DNA of 64,000 bases, from contig NZ_JBOITL010000007.1 of NCBI RefSeq assembly GCF_050717515.1, forward strand, positions 186,001 to 250,000, written 5' to 3'. Positions 8,021-17,738 of this stretch are shown here, piece by piece. This stretch comes from Clostridium_AD sp050717515. Lineage in GTDB: Bacteria; Bacillota; Clostridia; Clostridiales; Clostridiaceae. Each line of letters opens with the position of its first letter. The stretch's first letter is position 1. The position numbers were made by a program, and so were the translations under genes. The notes under the pieces were generated by a model. The model did no database searches, was not told where the DNA came from, and was given only the letters and a program-made list of their open reading frames with translations.

Positions 8021-10528
8021 TTAATCTACATTTCTAATTGAATCAATTATACTAGTAGAAAGTAGTCTTTTAAGAGGTCCAACAGATGCTAGTATACACA
8101 TAACCATCGACACTAAAAACACCTGCAAAATACTTTTCCAAGGAAAAAACCACTGAACAGCTTTATCATATTTTATCGCATTATACAAAATAATATGGAG
8201 GACAACTCCCATTATACTTCCTAGTATAGAACTAAAGACACCATATAATAATCCTTCTTTTAATATCATACTTCTAATTTCATCATTTCCCATACCTATA
8301 GCTCTAATCATTCCAAATTCTTGTCTGCGCAGTATAATATTCATACTTATTGTGTTTATTATATTTACTATTCCTATAATAGTTATTATAATTACAAAAC
8401 TATATAGTATTACGGATATACTTCTTTGAGCATTCTTATAAAATTCTAATTGATCTTTATAGGATATTAACTTCCCTTCTTTGGGACCTTTTGCATATTG
8501 GTTAAGCTTGTTTTTTATATAATTTTCATCTAAATTTTCTTTTGTATTTATTCTTAATACCCTATACTTATCTTCTTTTAACCAACTTTTTAAAACATCC
8601 TCATGAATAATAACTACAACATTAATTCCACGATCCATTGTTGGAAATGGTAGCTTATTTAATATCGCACCTATTGAAACTTTTTTATTATATTGGTTCC
8701 ATATGTCATCTTCTTTCATAGCACTCTTTAAATTAAGTTCATCGTTTATTATTAAATTTGTACTTTTTTCACTGGAAAAATTCTGAATTAAAACAACCTT
8801 ATTATTATTTTTCATATCTTCTACATCTAACTTTCCATCATCTAAATATTTACTCATTTCTTTCAATTCTTCATCATTGCATCCATACAATTCTATTGTA
8901 ACATTATAAATACTACTTTTTATTTTGGAATCATCCTTATTATTCTGTAAAGATACTTCCTTCAATTTTTCTTTGTATACTTCTGTAATTTTATCTCCAT
9001 AAATGTCGAAGGATCCTCTAAAATATAAATTCTTATTAACCGAAGTTACACCTTGTATATCTAATATTTCACGTACAACATTCTTACCATAACCTGTATT
9101 TTTTTCACTATCGCTGGCAGTTAAAATATAATCAGAATTTATATCCGCCTCTACGTTTTTTACAGGGTCAATCCATACACAAAAACTTGTCACTGTAATA
9201 AAAAGTATTATACTAATACTTAATGATATAACTGTTGCTAAAAATCTCTTTTTATTCCTTGTTAAGTTTGTATATGCCATGTCTGTTGTGAATTTCCTAA
9301 ACACTTGAATTTTTTTCTTTCCATTTAAATTCTCTAACTTTTCTCCTTGAACAGATGTATTATTTATTGCTTCCATTGGAGATATTTTTGATGCTTTTTT
9401 CGATGGAAAATATATAGACACAAATATAGCTACAAAGCATACTACAAAAGATATCATAATTCCACTAAATGGTATCGCTGCATTGCCTTTAAAATTAGTA
9501 CTAAAGCTAAATAATTTGTTTATTCCATTCATAGAAATAATGCCCACTATAATCCCAAATGGTATAAATATACAGCCTATTATTATTCCCTCTCCAAATA
9601 TTAATTTTTTAATTTGCTGTGTATCTGCTCCAATGGCTCTTAAAAGCCCAAATTCGCGTATTCTTTCTACTACTGAAATACTATATATATTATAAATTAC
9701 AGATATAGCCGAAATAATTATTATTATACCTAAGAAAACAAAAATCATATTAGCTTTTTCAGCAGAATTTAAAGTACTTATATAGCTATAGTTCTCCTTA
9801 ATAGAAACCCCATGTCTTTCACCCATACCTATTAATATTTTTTCTATATCAATAGATGTCTTAAGTGTGAAATGATGTATATATCTATATTCATCCTGTG
9901 AAAGTGTATTTTTCACACTATCTATAGTCAAGTATCCTTTAGCATTTTTATCTCTCATTGAATCCACTCTATTTTCCAAGATACCAGTTAAAATAAATTC
10001 TTTTTCTCCATTTTTAACTGCTGGTGACTCCTTACCATCTTTAAAGTTTATATAATTAAATACATAATTAAGATTTACCTTGTCCCCTATTTTAACCTTC
10101 TCTTTAAATTTATCAAGTACCCATTTTTCTAGAGCTATTTCTGAATCTTTCTCTGGAAAGCTCCCCTCTTCCAACTTAAAATCTAAAAGTTCTGTATCTA
10201 TATTGTCATAACCATTTAATTCAATTTTATTATCTGTATCATCAATTTTAGCATAACCCATTAATATACTAGTTCCAAACTTATCTATTGAAGGTTCATT
10301 TTTCAGTGTCTTTATACTTTCAAAATTTTCCGCTTCCATGTAAGAAGCATAATACTGACCCCCACTTTGCTTTTTAGCGTTTTCTGTTTTTTGTTTGTTA
10401 TAATTTAACAATGTTAAACTTAAACTTGTAATTAGCATAGCCGAAAGCATTACGCTTACAGATATAAATAAGGTTCTCTTTTTATTTTTTATCAAACCCC
10501 TTGGTATAAGTCCCCAAAAGTTCTTCAT
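8021..10528 (-). CDS. FtsX-type ABC transporter permease (module A)
   Basis: An 835-residue permease with the MacB/FtsX architecture: N-terminal helix (about 20-40), a large extracytoplasmic domain, three helices with ERIREFGLLRAIGA (about 260-385), a cytoplasmic link with KISPMEAINNTS, then a second half with one helix, another extracytoplasmic domain and a final FtsX domain with RRQEFGMIRAIGMGNDEI. It overlaps the ATPase stop by one base (TAATG), implying translational coupling. It lies just downstream of the RiPP operon and could provide immunity to or resistance against a peptide; that is inference. Two paralogs occur at 17739 and 21464. Confidence 0.9.
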   Translation of the reverse strand: MKNFWGLIPRGLIKNKKRTLFISVSVMLSAMLITSLSLTLLNYNKQKTENAKKQSGGQYYASYMEAENFESIKTLKNEPSIDKFGTSILMGYAKIDDTDNKIELNGYDNIDTELLDFKLEEGSFPEKDSEIALEKWVLDKFKEKVKIGDKVNLNYVFNYINFKDGKESPAVKNGEKEFILTGILENRVDSMRDKNAKGYLTIDSVKNTLSQDEYRYIHHFTLKTSIDIEKILIGMGERHGVSIKENYSYISTLNSAEKANMIFVFLGIIIIISAISVIYNIYSISVVERIREFGLLRAIGADTQQIKKLIFGEGIIIGCIFIPFGIIVGIISMNGINKLFSFSTNFKGNAAIPFSGIMISFVVCFVAIFVSIYFPSKKASKISPMEAINNTSVQGEKLENLNGKKKIQVFRKFTTDMAYTNLTRNKKRFLATVISLSISIILFITVTSFCVWIDPVKNVEADINSDYILTASDSEKNTGYGKNVVREILDIQGVTSVNKNLYFRGSFDIYGDKITEVYKEKLKEVSLQNNKDDSKIKSSIYNVTIELYGCNDEELKEMSKYLDDGKLDVEDMKNNNKVVLIQNFSSEKSTNLIINDELNLKSAMKEDDIWNQYNKKVSIGAILNKLPFPTMDRGINVVVIIHEDVLKSWLKEDKYRVLRINTKENLDENYIKNKLNQYAKGPKEGKLISYKDQLEFYKNAQRSISVILYSFVIIITIIGIVNIINTISMNIILRRQEFGMIRAIGMGNDEIRSMILKEGLLYGVFSSILGSIMGVVLHIILYNAIKYDKAVQWFFPWKSILQVFLVSMVMCILASVGPLKRLLSTSIIDSIRNVD

Positions 10529-11208
10529 TATCTCACCCTCGTGTCCTCAATGATTTCTCCATCTGCAATGGTTATAATTCTATCTGCACAAGCCGCAACC
10601 TTAGGGTCGTGGGTAATCATTACAAGCGTTTGGTTGTATTTCTTTATAGACATAGTGAGAAGTTCTAACACTTCCTTACTATTTTTACTATCTAAGTTTC
10701 CAGTAGGCTCGTCAGCAAATATAATTGAAGGTTTAGTAGATAGTGCTCTTGCTATAGATACCCTTTGCTGCTGTCCCCCTGATATTTCTCCAGGTAAGTG
10801 AGTTTTTCTATTTTTTATATCTAAAATTTCCATAAGTTCATTTATGTAATCCTTATCCACCTTTTTTCCATCCATTAAAATTGGAAGTTTAATGTTTTCT
10901 TCAACGGATAATATGGGAATTAAATTAAAAAACTGAAATATAAATCCTATGTTTCTTCTTCTAAATCTAGATAACTCTTTTTCACTCATAGAATAAATAT
11001 CAGAGCCATTAATATATACATGCCCTGCGGAAGGTTTATCAAGACCAGCTAATAGATGTAGCAGTGTACTTTTTCCCGAACCACTCGGTCCTACTATTGC
11101 AGTAAATTCACCTTTTTCGATAACTAAATCTGTAGATTTTAGCGCTTTAACAGATGCTTCACCTGTGCCGTAGGTTTTTGTTAGATAATCTGTTTTTAGT
11201 AATTCCAT
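10528..11208 (-). CDS. ABC transporter ATP-binding protein (module A)
   Basis: A 226-residue MacB/LolD-type ATPase. Walker A GPSGSGKST is at 40-48, Q-loop Gln at 92, signature ISGGQ at 142-146 and Walker B IIFADEP with D166/E167, followed by a D-loop and ITHD with the switch His. It pairs with the permease that follows. The DNA is nearly identical to the copy at 20264-20944 (about six differences counted by eye), although the two partner permeases are clearly diverged. GGGGG precedes the ATG. Confidence 0.95.
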   Translation of the reverse strand: MELLKTDYLTKTYGTGEASVKALKSTDLVIEKGEFTAIVGPSGSGKSTLLHLLAGLDKPSAGHVYINGSDIYSMSEKELSRFRRRNIGFIFQFFNLIPILSVEENIKLPILMDGKKVDKDYINELMEILDIKNRKTHLPGEISGGQQQRVSIARALSTKPSIIFADEPTGNLDSKNSKEVLELLTMSIKKYNQTLVMITHDPKVAACADRIITIADGEIIEDTRVR

Positions 11209-11348
11209 AATACGTTACCCCCATAAATTATTATAAAACCATTTATTTCCACTTTCAAAATTCTCCTTTTATCTTTTGTAAGATCTTTAATACATCTTAT
11301 ATAAAATATAACATTTTTTCAATAAAATAACAATCCTAAGCACATTAA

Positions 11349-11380
11349 AAAGTAGTTGTTTTATCATAAAAAACTACTTT
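11349..11380 (-). terminator. Hairpin downstream of the RiPP operon
   Basis: A 9-bp stem (AAAGTAGTT with AACTACTTT) followed on the minus strand by a T run. It is the second of two stems between the precursor gene and module A, and may back up the one at 11408. Confidence 0.5.
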
Positions 11381-11407
11381 CATATTCTAATAATTAAATT
11401 AAAATAT

Positions 11408-11435
11408 ATGAGCTGATTATATTAAATCAGCTCAT
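11408..11435 (-). terminator. Terminator-like hairpin after the precursor peptide gene
   Basis: A perfect 11-bp stem (ATGAGCTGATT and AATCAGCTCAT) with a 6-nt loop, 47 nt past the precursor stop. T-rich flanks on both sides make it possibly bidirectional. Confidence 0.6.
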
Positions 11436-11481
11436 TTTTATAAAACTGGTATTTATTTGTTTATTTTCTTAAGTTATTATT

Positions 11482-11682
11482 CTAACCGAATATTCCCGAA
11501 AGAAGTCCACCGCATTTCCCTACACATGTATTATCACAGTAATTAGCACAACCTGAATTACAAGCTCCAGAGCATCCATTATTACAAAATCCTATACATT
11601 GTGCAGCACACCCTGGAGTACATATAAACCCTTGTATGTCATTTCTCGACTTTGCATTGTTTTTAATAAAAAATTGTTTCAT
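11482..11682 (-). CDS. CXXX-repeat RiPP precursor peptide
   Basis: A 66-residue peptide with a 20-residue leader (MKQFFIKNNAKSRNDIQGFI) and a core with ten cysteines at exact four-residue spacing (21, 25, 29, 33, 37, 41, 45, 49, 53, 57), ending GGLLSGIFG. The residues between cysteines are small or polar (G, A, N, S). This matches the described class of CXXX-repeat radical SAM target peptides. Start at ATG 11682, preceded by GGGGGG; a TTG five codons upstream lies inside that SD and is rejected. It is the last gene of a five-gene operon encoding maturase, protease and exporter. Confidence 0.85.
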   Translation of the reverse strand: MKQFFIKNNAKSRNDIQGFICTPGCAAQCIGFCNNGCSGACNSGCANYCDNTCVGKCGGLLSGIFG

Positions 11683-11741
11683 TTTACATCCCCCCAAAAT
11701 TCAGTATAATTAACAATCACATAAATACCAGTTATATACAA

Positions 11742-12029
11742 TTATTCAACTATAAATATTTCATTAGCTCTAAAATCTATACTTAGCATTGACATATCTT
11801 CATTAGATATCCATTTATATTTAATATTTTTACTAATCCACCAACGATTAAATTTTTCATGGGTTTTCTCCTTATCTATTTTTACTTTATTTATTAATAA
11901 ACTTTTTGTAATAATACTCAAATCATTATTAATCAACGTCTCTTCTAATTCTTCTAATGCTAATTTTCTTTCATATAAAGTAAGTATCTGATTTTTTTCA
12001 TTTTCCATTACGAATCCTATTTTTTTCAT
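11742..12029 (-). CDS. Small CXXX-repeat peptide modification system protein
   Basis: A 95-residue soluble protein with a Glu/Lys-rich helical N-terminal half (ERKLALEELEETL) and a C-terminal WWISKNIKYKW followed by SIDFRANEIFIVE. Size, sequence style and position between maturase and precursor fit the small companion protein known from CXXX-repeat peptide clusters. The function is unknown; binding leader or maturase is a guess. It has no cysteine and no signal peptide, so it is not itself a precursor. GGAGG lies just before the ATG. Confidence 0.65.
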   Translation of the reverse strand: MKKIGFVMENEKNQILTLYERKLALEELEETLINNDLSIITKSLLINKVKIDKEKTHEKFNRWWISKNIKYKWISNEDMSMLSIDFRANEIFIVE

Positions 12030-12097
12030 TTTTTACCTCCAACTATCATATATTTTTTTATTTAATAAAGGTTTAATTTATAAGTTAACTTACTTAT

Positions 12098-14224
12098 TTA
12101 TTTCTCTAAAGGATCTAAATAAAATATATTTTTTATTGTGTTATCCATAGGTATAAGCCCCTTCTCCACTAAAATGTTTTGAAGTTTTTGGGTACAATTA
12201 CGTTCAATATGACTTATTAAACATTGATTTTTACCAGGTGTATTTATTTCATCAGTAAGCTTTTTATTTAAAAATTTACACCTATTACAATGATACGCAT
12301 CACATTCTTTACAGATAGGAGCAAATTCCAAATCAAGTAAATATTTATTTTTAATGTTTATACCGTTATCTAAATCTCCTATACTATTTTCAGGATTATC
12401 AAAGTAAAATGCAGGACAAATGTAAATTTTACCATTAGGTGCCAAAACAAAACTTTCATTTCCAGCATCACAATTACACATTGTTCTAAGGTTTAGTCTA
12501 TCTGTTAAAACATTTACTTGTATATCACTGTATTCTTCATACTTCTCTACAATTAGCTCAATTAAACTATCTAATTGATTTTCATAAACTTTAAACTCAT
12601 TATCACTCCATTTTTCTATATCTTGAATAACTAAGTTTATTCTTGCATGGCATAAAGATAATTTTTTAATAAACATCTGTATATTTAAAATTTTATCCTT
12701 TTGTATTAATAAAGTACAATTATCTGATGTTTTTAAATTATCAATATTGTTATCATATATAACTATAGAATTACCACCTATATCATCTGATTCACTATTA
12801 ATGAAACATATGAATTTTTCTTGCGTTAACTCACCTTTTTCATTTCCTATAATTATAGGTATAAAATTATTTTTTTCCGAAAACTCAAGTCCTCTTTTAA
12901 TGATTTCTTTGCTCATAACATTATTCATATTATTCCAATTTTCATAACGACAATGTGGTGTAATTTGGTCACTAGTTATAAACTGTAAAAACTTTTCTGA
13001 GTCTTTATTATTGTTATTGGTACCTTCATATCGCTGTTTATGTGGATATTTTTTACCCGTTACTTGAGAATACTTGTCCCAAAAATAATTATTTGCTCTA
13101 ACATTAGCTTTGTGCATTTTACAATGAAATGTTATTCTTTGGTATACTGTATCTGTATCTGCATTATCATAATTGCATCCAGTGCACCATGCACAACCTT
13201 CAGCTACTTCACATTCTATGCATTCTTCTTTACTTTGCATTTCTAATGACAAGGTCTTAAATGCTCTCAATTTATCCGTATTAATACCTGAATAAATATC
13301 TCCTAGTCTTCTTCCTTTACGATTCTCCAACGAGAAATCTAAAAATCTTATACAAGGATATAAATTTCCATCACAATCTATTGCAACCATTTGACCCGCT
13401 CCACAAAAATTTTTCTTTTTCCCTTCGTCATTGATAGGAAACCCAATTTCAGGGCTGAAAAATCTTACTGAGTAGTTATCCCACAATTTATTACCTACTA
13501 TGTAATCAGCTAGCTCCTTTAATTGATTTTCAAATACAATGTCATCCCCCTCTTGCCATACATTTTCGAATACAACATTAGCTGAAACTACATTGATTCC
13601 AAGATTCCATAAGCTTATTATGCTGTCTTTTAAATTTGGTAAATCATCTCTAGAAAACGTAGCTTTTGTTGATGAATTAGCAAACTGCTTAAGCCATAAT
13701 GGTACATTTTTTACTACATCATCATATGAACCACTACCATCAGGATAGATTCTTTGCATATCATGTTTAAGTTTATTGCCATCAACACTTAATCCTATAT
13801 GAATATGCCCTTTATTTTTGTTAATATATTTTTGAACTTTTTCTGTACTATACAGTATTCCATTAGAAGAAAAATTAAATCTATATGCATTAAACCATGG
13901 ATGATCTAGCAGGAACATTTGTTGTTTTATGTAATCAGATACTTTGTCTATCAAGTCTATTTCTAAAAATGGCTCTCCACCAATAAAATCCCAAATAACA
14001 GCTCCAGTATTCGAAATGTTTTCTCTATCACTTAAAATATAGTCTACTGCTTTTTTACCTGTTTCAAATGTCATCTTTTTATTGTTATTTTTACCAGTCA
14101 TATAGCAGTATTTACAGGCTAAATTACAATCTTCAGTAACACAAAAAGTTATTTCTTTTGTAATATTTCCATTACCTTCCCAGCCTGGTGATAAGTTTCC
14201 CATTAATACTTCATTGTTTTCCAT
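12098..14224 (-). CDS. Radical SAM/SPASM peptide maturase fused to a CXXX-repeat maturase domain
   Basis: A 708-residue fusion. The N-terminal radical SAM domain carries CNLACKYC (C33, C37, C40) for the SAM-bound cluster and GGEP at about 82-85. A SPASM domain follows with cysteines at 274, 284, 291, 335, 338, 344, 347, 350 and 368. The second half (about 420-708) has its own Cys set (583, 585, 603, 638, 641, 646, 649, 668) in a SPASM-like arrangement, with phrases such as LAPNGKIYICPAF and INTPGKNQC that fit the separate CXXX-repeat maturase family. SPASM enzymes of this type form thioether or similar crosslinks; the exact bond is not deducible. GAGGGGG precedes the ATG. Confidence 0.85.
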   Translation of the reverse strand: MENNEVLMGNLSPGWEGNGNITKEITFCVTEDCNLACKYCYMTGKNNNKKMTFETGKKAVDYILSDRENISNTGAVIWDFIGGEPFLEIDLIDKVSDYIKQQMFLLDHPWFNAYRFNFSSNGILYSTEKVQKYINKNKGHIHIGLSVDGNKLKHDMQRIYPDGSGSYDDVVKNVPLWLKQFANSSTKATFSRDDLPNLKDSIISLWNLGINVVSANVVFENVWQEGDDIVFENQLKELADYIVGNKLWDNYSVRFFSPEIGFPINDEGKKKNFCGAGQMVAIDCDGNLYPCIRFLDFSLENRKGRRLGDIYSGINTDKLRAFKTLSLEMQSKEECIECEVAEGCAWCTGCNYDNADTDTVYQRITFHCKMHKANVRANNYFWDKYSQVTGKKYPHKQRYEGTNNNNKDSEKFLQFITSDQITPHCRYENWNNMNNVMSKEIIKRGLEFSEKNNFIPIIIGNEKGELTQEKFICFINSESDDIGGNSIVIYDNNIDNLKTSDNCTLLIQKDKILNIQMFIKKLSLCHARINLVIQDIEKWSDNEFKVYENQLDSLIELIVEKYEEYSDIQVNVLTDRLNLRTMCNCDAGNESFVLAPNGKIYICPAFYFDNPENSIGDLDNGINIKNKYLLDLEFAPICKECDAYHCNRCKFLNKKLTDEINTPGKNQCLISHIERNCTQKLQNILVEKGLIPMDNTIKNIFYLDPLEK

Positions 14225-14258
14225 ACAAATTCCCCCTCGTTAATCCTTATTTATCACT

Positions 14259-14963
14259 TTATGAAAACTGTTCTATTAAATAATTAATTAATTCATTGTT
14301 ATTTACATTTTGTTTTCCATTTATATTTTTGCATATATGTCCAGTTATATATGCCGCAGCTATACTATTGCCATACATATTTCCGCACTTAAAAAAAGAT
14401 TTCAACTCATCATATATAATGATTGGTGGTGCAAAAAAAGTATTTTTATGAAAATAAATATTCTGATTAGCTCTAATTTCTGATGATTTAACTCCTACAA
14501 CACGTTTTAATGCTGCTGGGTAGCTATCTTTCCCATCATTACTATAAGCAGAAACCACAACGATATTATTTTTTCCAGCTCTTTTAACAATTTTGCTCAA
14601 AGCATACTTATATCTAAATTTAGTAGTCCCTAAACTTAGATGAATTATATCTGGTTTTATTTGAACAGCTTTTTTTAAAGCATATATTAATACCCTTCCA
14701 TCAGATCTTAAGTTTTCATCTAAAATATTAATGCTAAAAATTTCTACTTTTTTACATATGCACTTTATTATCATTGCTATAGCTGTACCATGATCATTTC
14801 TAGCTTTTATTTTACTATCTTCTACAACCTCTCCTCTGTTATTTAATTTATATGATATTGAGTTTTTAACATTCTTATTTAAATCATATCTTTTAATATC
14901 AACTCCACTATCTATAATTACAACTTTAGGAACTTTACAATTATTTATATCACACACACACAC
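14259..14963 (-). CDS. Subtilisin-like (S8) serine protease, probable leader peptidase
   Basis: A compact 234-residue S8 protease. The triad is visible: D18 in VVIIDSGVD, H58 in NDHGTAIA and S200 in GNSIAAAYITG; the likely oxyanion Asn is N142 in SAYSNDG. There is no signal peptide or propeptide, so it should act in the cytosol, fitting removal of the RiPP leader before or during export. It lies between exporter and maturase with short gaps. The start is one of several GTG codons in a GTGTGT run behind GGGGAGG; the exact one is uncertain by two codons. Confidence 0.8.
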   Translation of the reverse strand: MCVCDINNCKVPKVVIIDSGVDIKRYDLNKNVKNSISYKLNNRGEVVEDSKIKARNDHGTAIAMIIKCICKKVEIFSINILDENLRSDGRVLIYALKKAVQIKPDIIHLSLGTTKFRYKYALSKIVKRAGKNNIVVVSAYSNDGKDSYPAALKRVVGVKSSEIRANQNIYFHKNTFFAPPIIIYDELKSFFKCGNMYGNSIAAAYITGHICKNINGKQNVNNNELINYLIEQFS

Positions 14964-15005
14964 GGTCCTCCCCTAACTACCTTATTTAATGACTAAGTAA
15001 TAATT

Positions 15006-16859
15006 TTAAACGGTTTCATTTTCAATATCAGCACTTATTTCATCTAGTGACGTATCTACTTCGTATTCATCTATTACTGAAGCAATTTCATGTTCATAAA
15101 TCTCTCTGTATATAATACTTGTTTTTAAAAGATCTTCATGAAACCCTTTTGCTGCAACTTTACCATTATCAATAACAATAATTTCATCTGCATCTAAAAT
15201 AGTCGCTAAATGATGAGTAATTATTATGACAGTCGTTGACTTTGAAATATGATTTATTGATTTTCTAACAAAATATCTTGATTCAGTATCTAATGCTGAT
15301 GTTGCTTCATCTAAAAGTACTATGGACGCCTTTCTAAGCATGCACATTGCAAGAGCTAATCTCTGTTTCTGCCCTCCAGATAAATTACTTCCTTCTTCTG
15401 CAATTACAGTATCATACTTGTTTTCTAAACTCATAATATAATCGTGTATAAAAACTTGCTTACAACCCTTTTCTATTTCATCATTTGAGGCATTAGGCAC
15501 TGCTATTCTCATGTTCTCGTATATAGATAAATTGAATAAGAATGGTTGTTGATGTACAACTGAAATATTTTTTCTTAAAGAGTCCTCGCTAAAATCATTA
15601 ATATTTATCCCATCTATCAGTATTTCACCTTTATCTACTTTATAAAGTCCTAGAAGTAAATTGTATATTGTTGTTTTACCGCAGCCATTTTTTCCAACTA
15701 CAGCTATAAATTTATTCTTGGGTATGGAAAAAGATATATTTCGCAGTATTTTTTTACTTTCTTCATAAGAAAAACTAACATTCTTAAACTCTATATTTCC
15801 ATCCAATTCTCCTACTTCTTTATTTCCAAAAGTTTCAATAGAAAAAGTGAAATTATCTATTAATTCAAAGATTCTTTCAAGTGATACTAGAGCTTGTTGT
15901 ATACTAGAATTTAATCTAGTTATTGAGCTAAGTGAATTTGAAAATTGACTTGAGTATGATATAAATGCAACAAAATATTGAATGCTTAACTTTTGCTTGT
16001 ATATAAAGTAAATTCCAATTAATATAACTACAAACTCATCTAAAAAATTTACTATATTTGAAAATGTAAATGACATAGTTTCCAGTAAATTTACCTCTAT
16101 CTGCTTGTCTCTCATATTCCCGGATATCTTATTAAAATCTTTGTAATTACTATTTTTAGCTCCAAATGTCTTTATATGCTTTATTCCTAATAAAGACTGT
16201 TGAATTAAACTGAAATATCTATCATTTAATTTTTTAATTTTTTCATTCTCTTTTCTAAGTTTCTTACCAAACATAGCAAATATTAAGTACGAAAGTGGAA
16301 AAGCCCCTAACACTATTAAAGACAATATTATGTTTATCTTAAAAATAGCAATTCCGACTATTAGAACCCTCAAAATGTCTAATACTGCATTTACTAGCTG
16401 GTTAGTTATTATATTTGATAGTGTAAATACATCTCCTTGAAGTCTTGAAATTAAATCTCCTATTGATGTGTTATCAAATATTTTCATTGGTAAATTCAAT
16501 ATTTTATAGTACATATCTGCCTTTAGATCATAAGCTAAGTTATTATTCAATTCTGATTCACTATAAGATTTTATAAACTCAACAATAGTTTTTAACAAAA
16601 GAAGTATAAATGTGTATATGAGATTTATGTATATAGATTTATAGTCTTTCTCAGCTAAACACTGTAATATTTTCCCCCATATTAATGGTTGTATAATTCC
16701 AAATATAATTACTGTTAATATAGAAATCATAAAAACACAAAATTTCTTTTTATAGGGTTTAATGTATACTAAACACCGTTTCAATACTTTTACATCATCT
16801 TTTGAAAGAAATTTAATTTTGGAACGCATCTTCTTGATATTTATTAAAATATTTCTCAA
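15006..16859 (-). CDS. ABC exporter of the RiPP operon
   Basis: A full-length half-transporter of about 617 residues: six transmembrane helices in an exporter (MsbA-like) fold, then one ATPase domain with Walker A GKNGCGKTT, signature LSGGQKQR, Walker B VLLDEATSALD and switch THH. No C39 peptidase domain is present, consistent with a separate S8 leader protease. An acidic tail of about 30 residues follows the ATPase. I chose TTG 16859 behind AGGTGG; a GTG three codons upstream overlaps that SD, and ATG 16829 is an alternative. First gene of the operon. Confidence 0.85.
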   Translation of the reverse strand: MRNILINIKKMRSKIKFLSKDDVKVLKRCLVYIKPYKKKFCVFMISILTVIIFGIIQPLIWGKILQCLAEKDYKSIYINLIYTFILLLLKTIVEFIKSYSESELNNNLAYDLKADMYYKILNLPMKIFDNTSIGDLISRLQGDVFTLSNIITNQLVNAVLDILRVLIVGIAIFKINIILSLIVLGAFPLSYLIFAMFGKKLRKENEKIKKLNDRYFSLIQQSLLGIKHIKTFGAKNSNYKDFNKISGNMRDKQIEVNLLETMSFTFSNIVNFLDEFVVILIGIYFIYKQKLSIQYFVAFISYSSQFSNSLSSITRLNSSIQQALVSLERIFELIDNFTFSIETFGNKEVGELDGNIEFKNVSFSYEESKKILRNISFSIPKNKFIAVVGKNGCGKTTIYNLLLGLYKVDKGEILIDGININDFSEDSLRKNISVVHQQPFLFNLSIYENMRIAVPNASNDEIEKGCKQVFIHDYIMSLENKYDTVIAEEGSNLSGGQKQRLALAMCMLRKASIVLLDEATSALDTESRYFVRKSINHISKSTTVIIITHHLATILDADEIIVIDNGKVAAKGFHEDLLKTSIIYREIYEHEIASVIDEYEVDTSLDEISADIENETV

Positions 16860-16951
16860 TAAAACCACCTACTTCAATAATTTATATTGGATTTTGTAAG
16901 TAATTTAACTTACATTTAGATATTATCTTCTTGTATAAAGATAATAAACAT

Positions 16952-17252
16952 TTACAGATTTATAGAATATTTCTGCTTACAATTTTTTATATTTGGAAAA
17001 ATAACTTGTCCTCCTAAAATTAAATGTTTTTTTTATTAAAATGGTAAACATTGTATAATAAGTATAATTTATGTTATTAAATAAAGCAACTTTTTTTTAT
17101 TTTTTTTGTTACTTCTTTAATTAAATATTCTTATGTTTTATATACATACTGTAATATATACTATTTTCTATGGTTTAAGACCTTACAATCATAGATATAT
17201 TAATATCTTTTTTTATTCAATATTTTTAAAATTTGTATGTAAAAATCATAAA
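16952..17252. repeat. Upstream region of the RiPP operon, copy 1 of a 300-bp duplication
   Basis: The 404-bp gap before the exporter gene holds the operon's promoter region, read to the left. About 300 bp of it recur, with scattered changes, at 24545-24856. Shared blocks include TTTATATACATACTGTAATA and the stretch around AATTTGTATGTAAAAATCAT. No single promoter could be assigned with confidence. Confidence 0.75.
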
Positions 17253-17263
17253 CTTAGTTTACT

Positions 17264-17647
17264 TTAGTATAAAACAACTACATTCACTAGAATTCCATTG
17301 AGTATAGCTGTTTTATATTCACAATTTTCAATCTCTATATTATTCATATATCTAAATCCACATTTTTGTATCACTCTATTTGAAGATACGTTATGTGTCA
17401 AAGCCATTGCATTTACGACCTCAATATTCGTTTTGTCAAACAAATATTTGATCTGCGCTTGAACTGCTTGTGTGGTATAATCTTTATTCCTATGATATTT
17501 TGAAATGGCATAACCTATCTCTCTATTAGTCTTAGATAATTCATCACTTGGACCTGTGCAGCACCAACCGATAAACTCATTTGTTTCCTTTAATAAAATT
17601 CCTAAGTTTAACCATTGGTCTCCAATGTTCGGAATAGCTTCTATCAA
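17264..17647 (-). pseudogene. Truncated GNAT acetyltransferase
   Basis: The readable 127 residues match the RimJ/RimL-type GNAT fold from about its third strand on (GILLKETNEFIGW, IGYAISKYHRNKDYTTQAV, NVSSNRVIQKCGFRY). Usual members have some 50-60 more residues at the N-terminus. Here the frame starts at TTG with no SD and runs back into the hairpin repeat at 17642-17712, so the 5' end has been lost. Probably not functional. Confidence 0.7.
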
Positions 17648-17712
17648 CCTATAACATTTTTCTGAAACGAAAATACGCCACTCAGCTTTTTGCTTTATGG
17701 CGCATTTTTTTA
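17642..17712. repeat. GCGCCA hairpin repeat, copy 1
   Basis: A unit of about 70 bp with the arms AATACGCCA and TGGCGCATT and a loop of about 17 nt, with seven T residues on the plus side. It recurs at 27808-27878 and 30831-30878. Copies 1 and 2 also share the outer segment ATCAACCTATAACATTTTTC. It sits after the module B permease and could act as a terminator. Confidence 0.75.
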
Positions 17713-17738
17713 TTAGATTTCTATTTTCATTTTAGATT

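Noticed and set aside
11742..12029. The 95-aa protein as a second precursor peptide
   Set aside because: It has no Cys-rich core or leader/core boundary and looks like a folded soluble protein.
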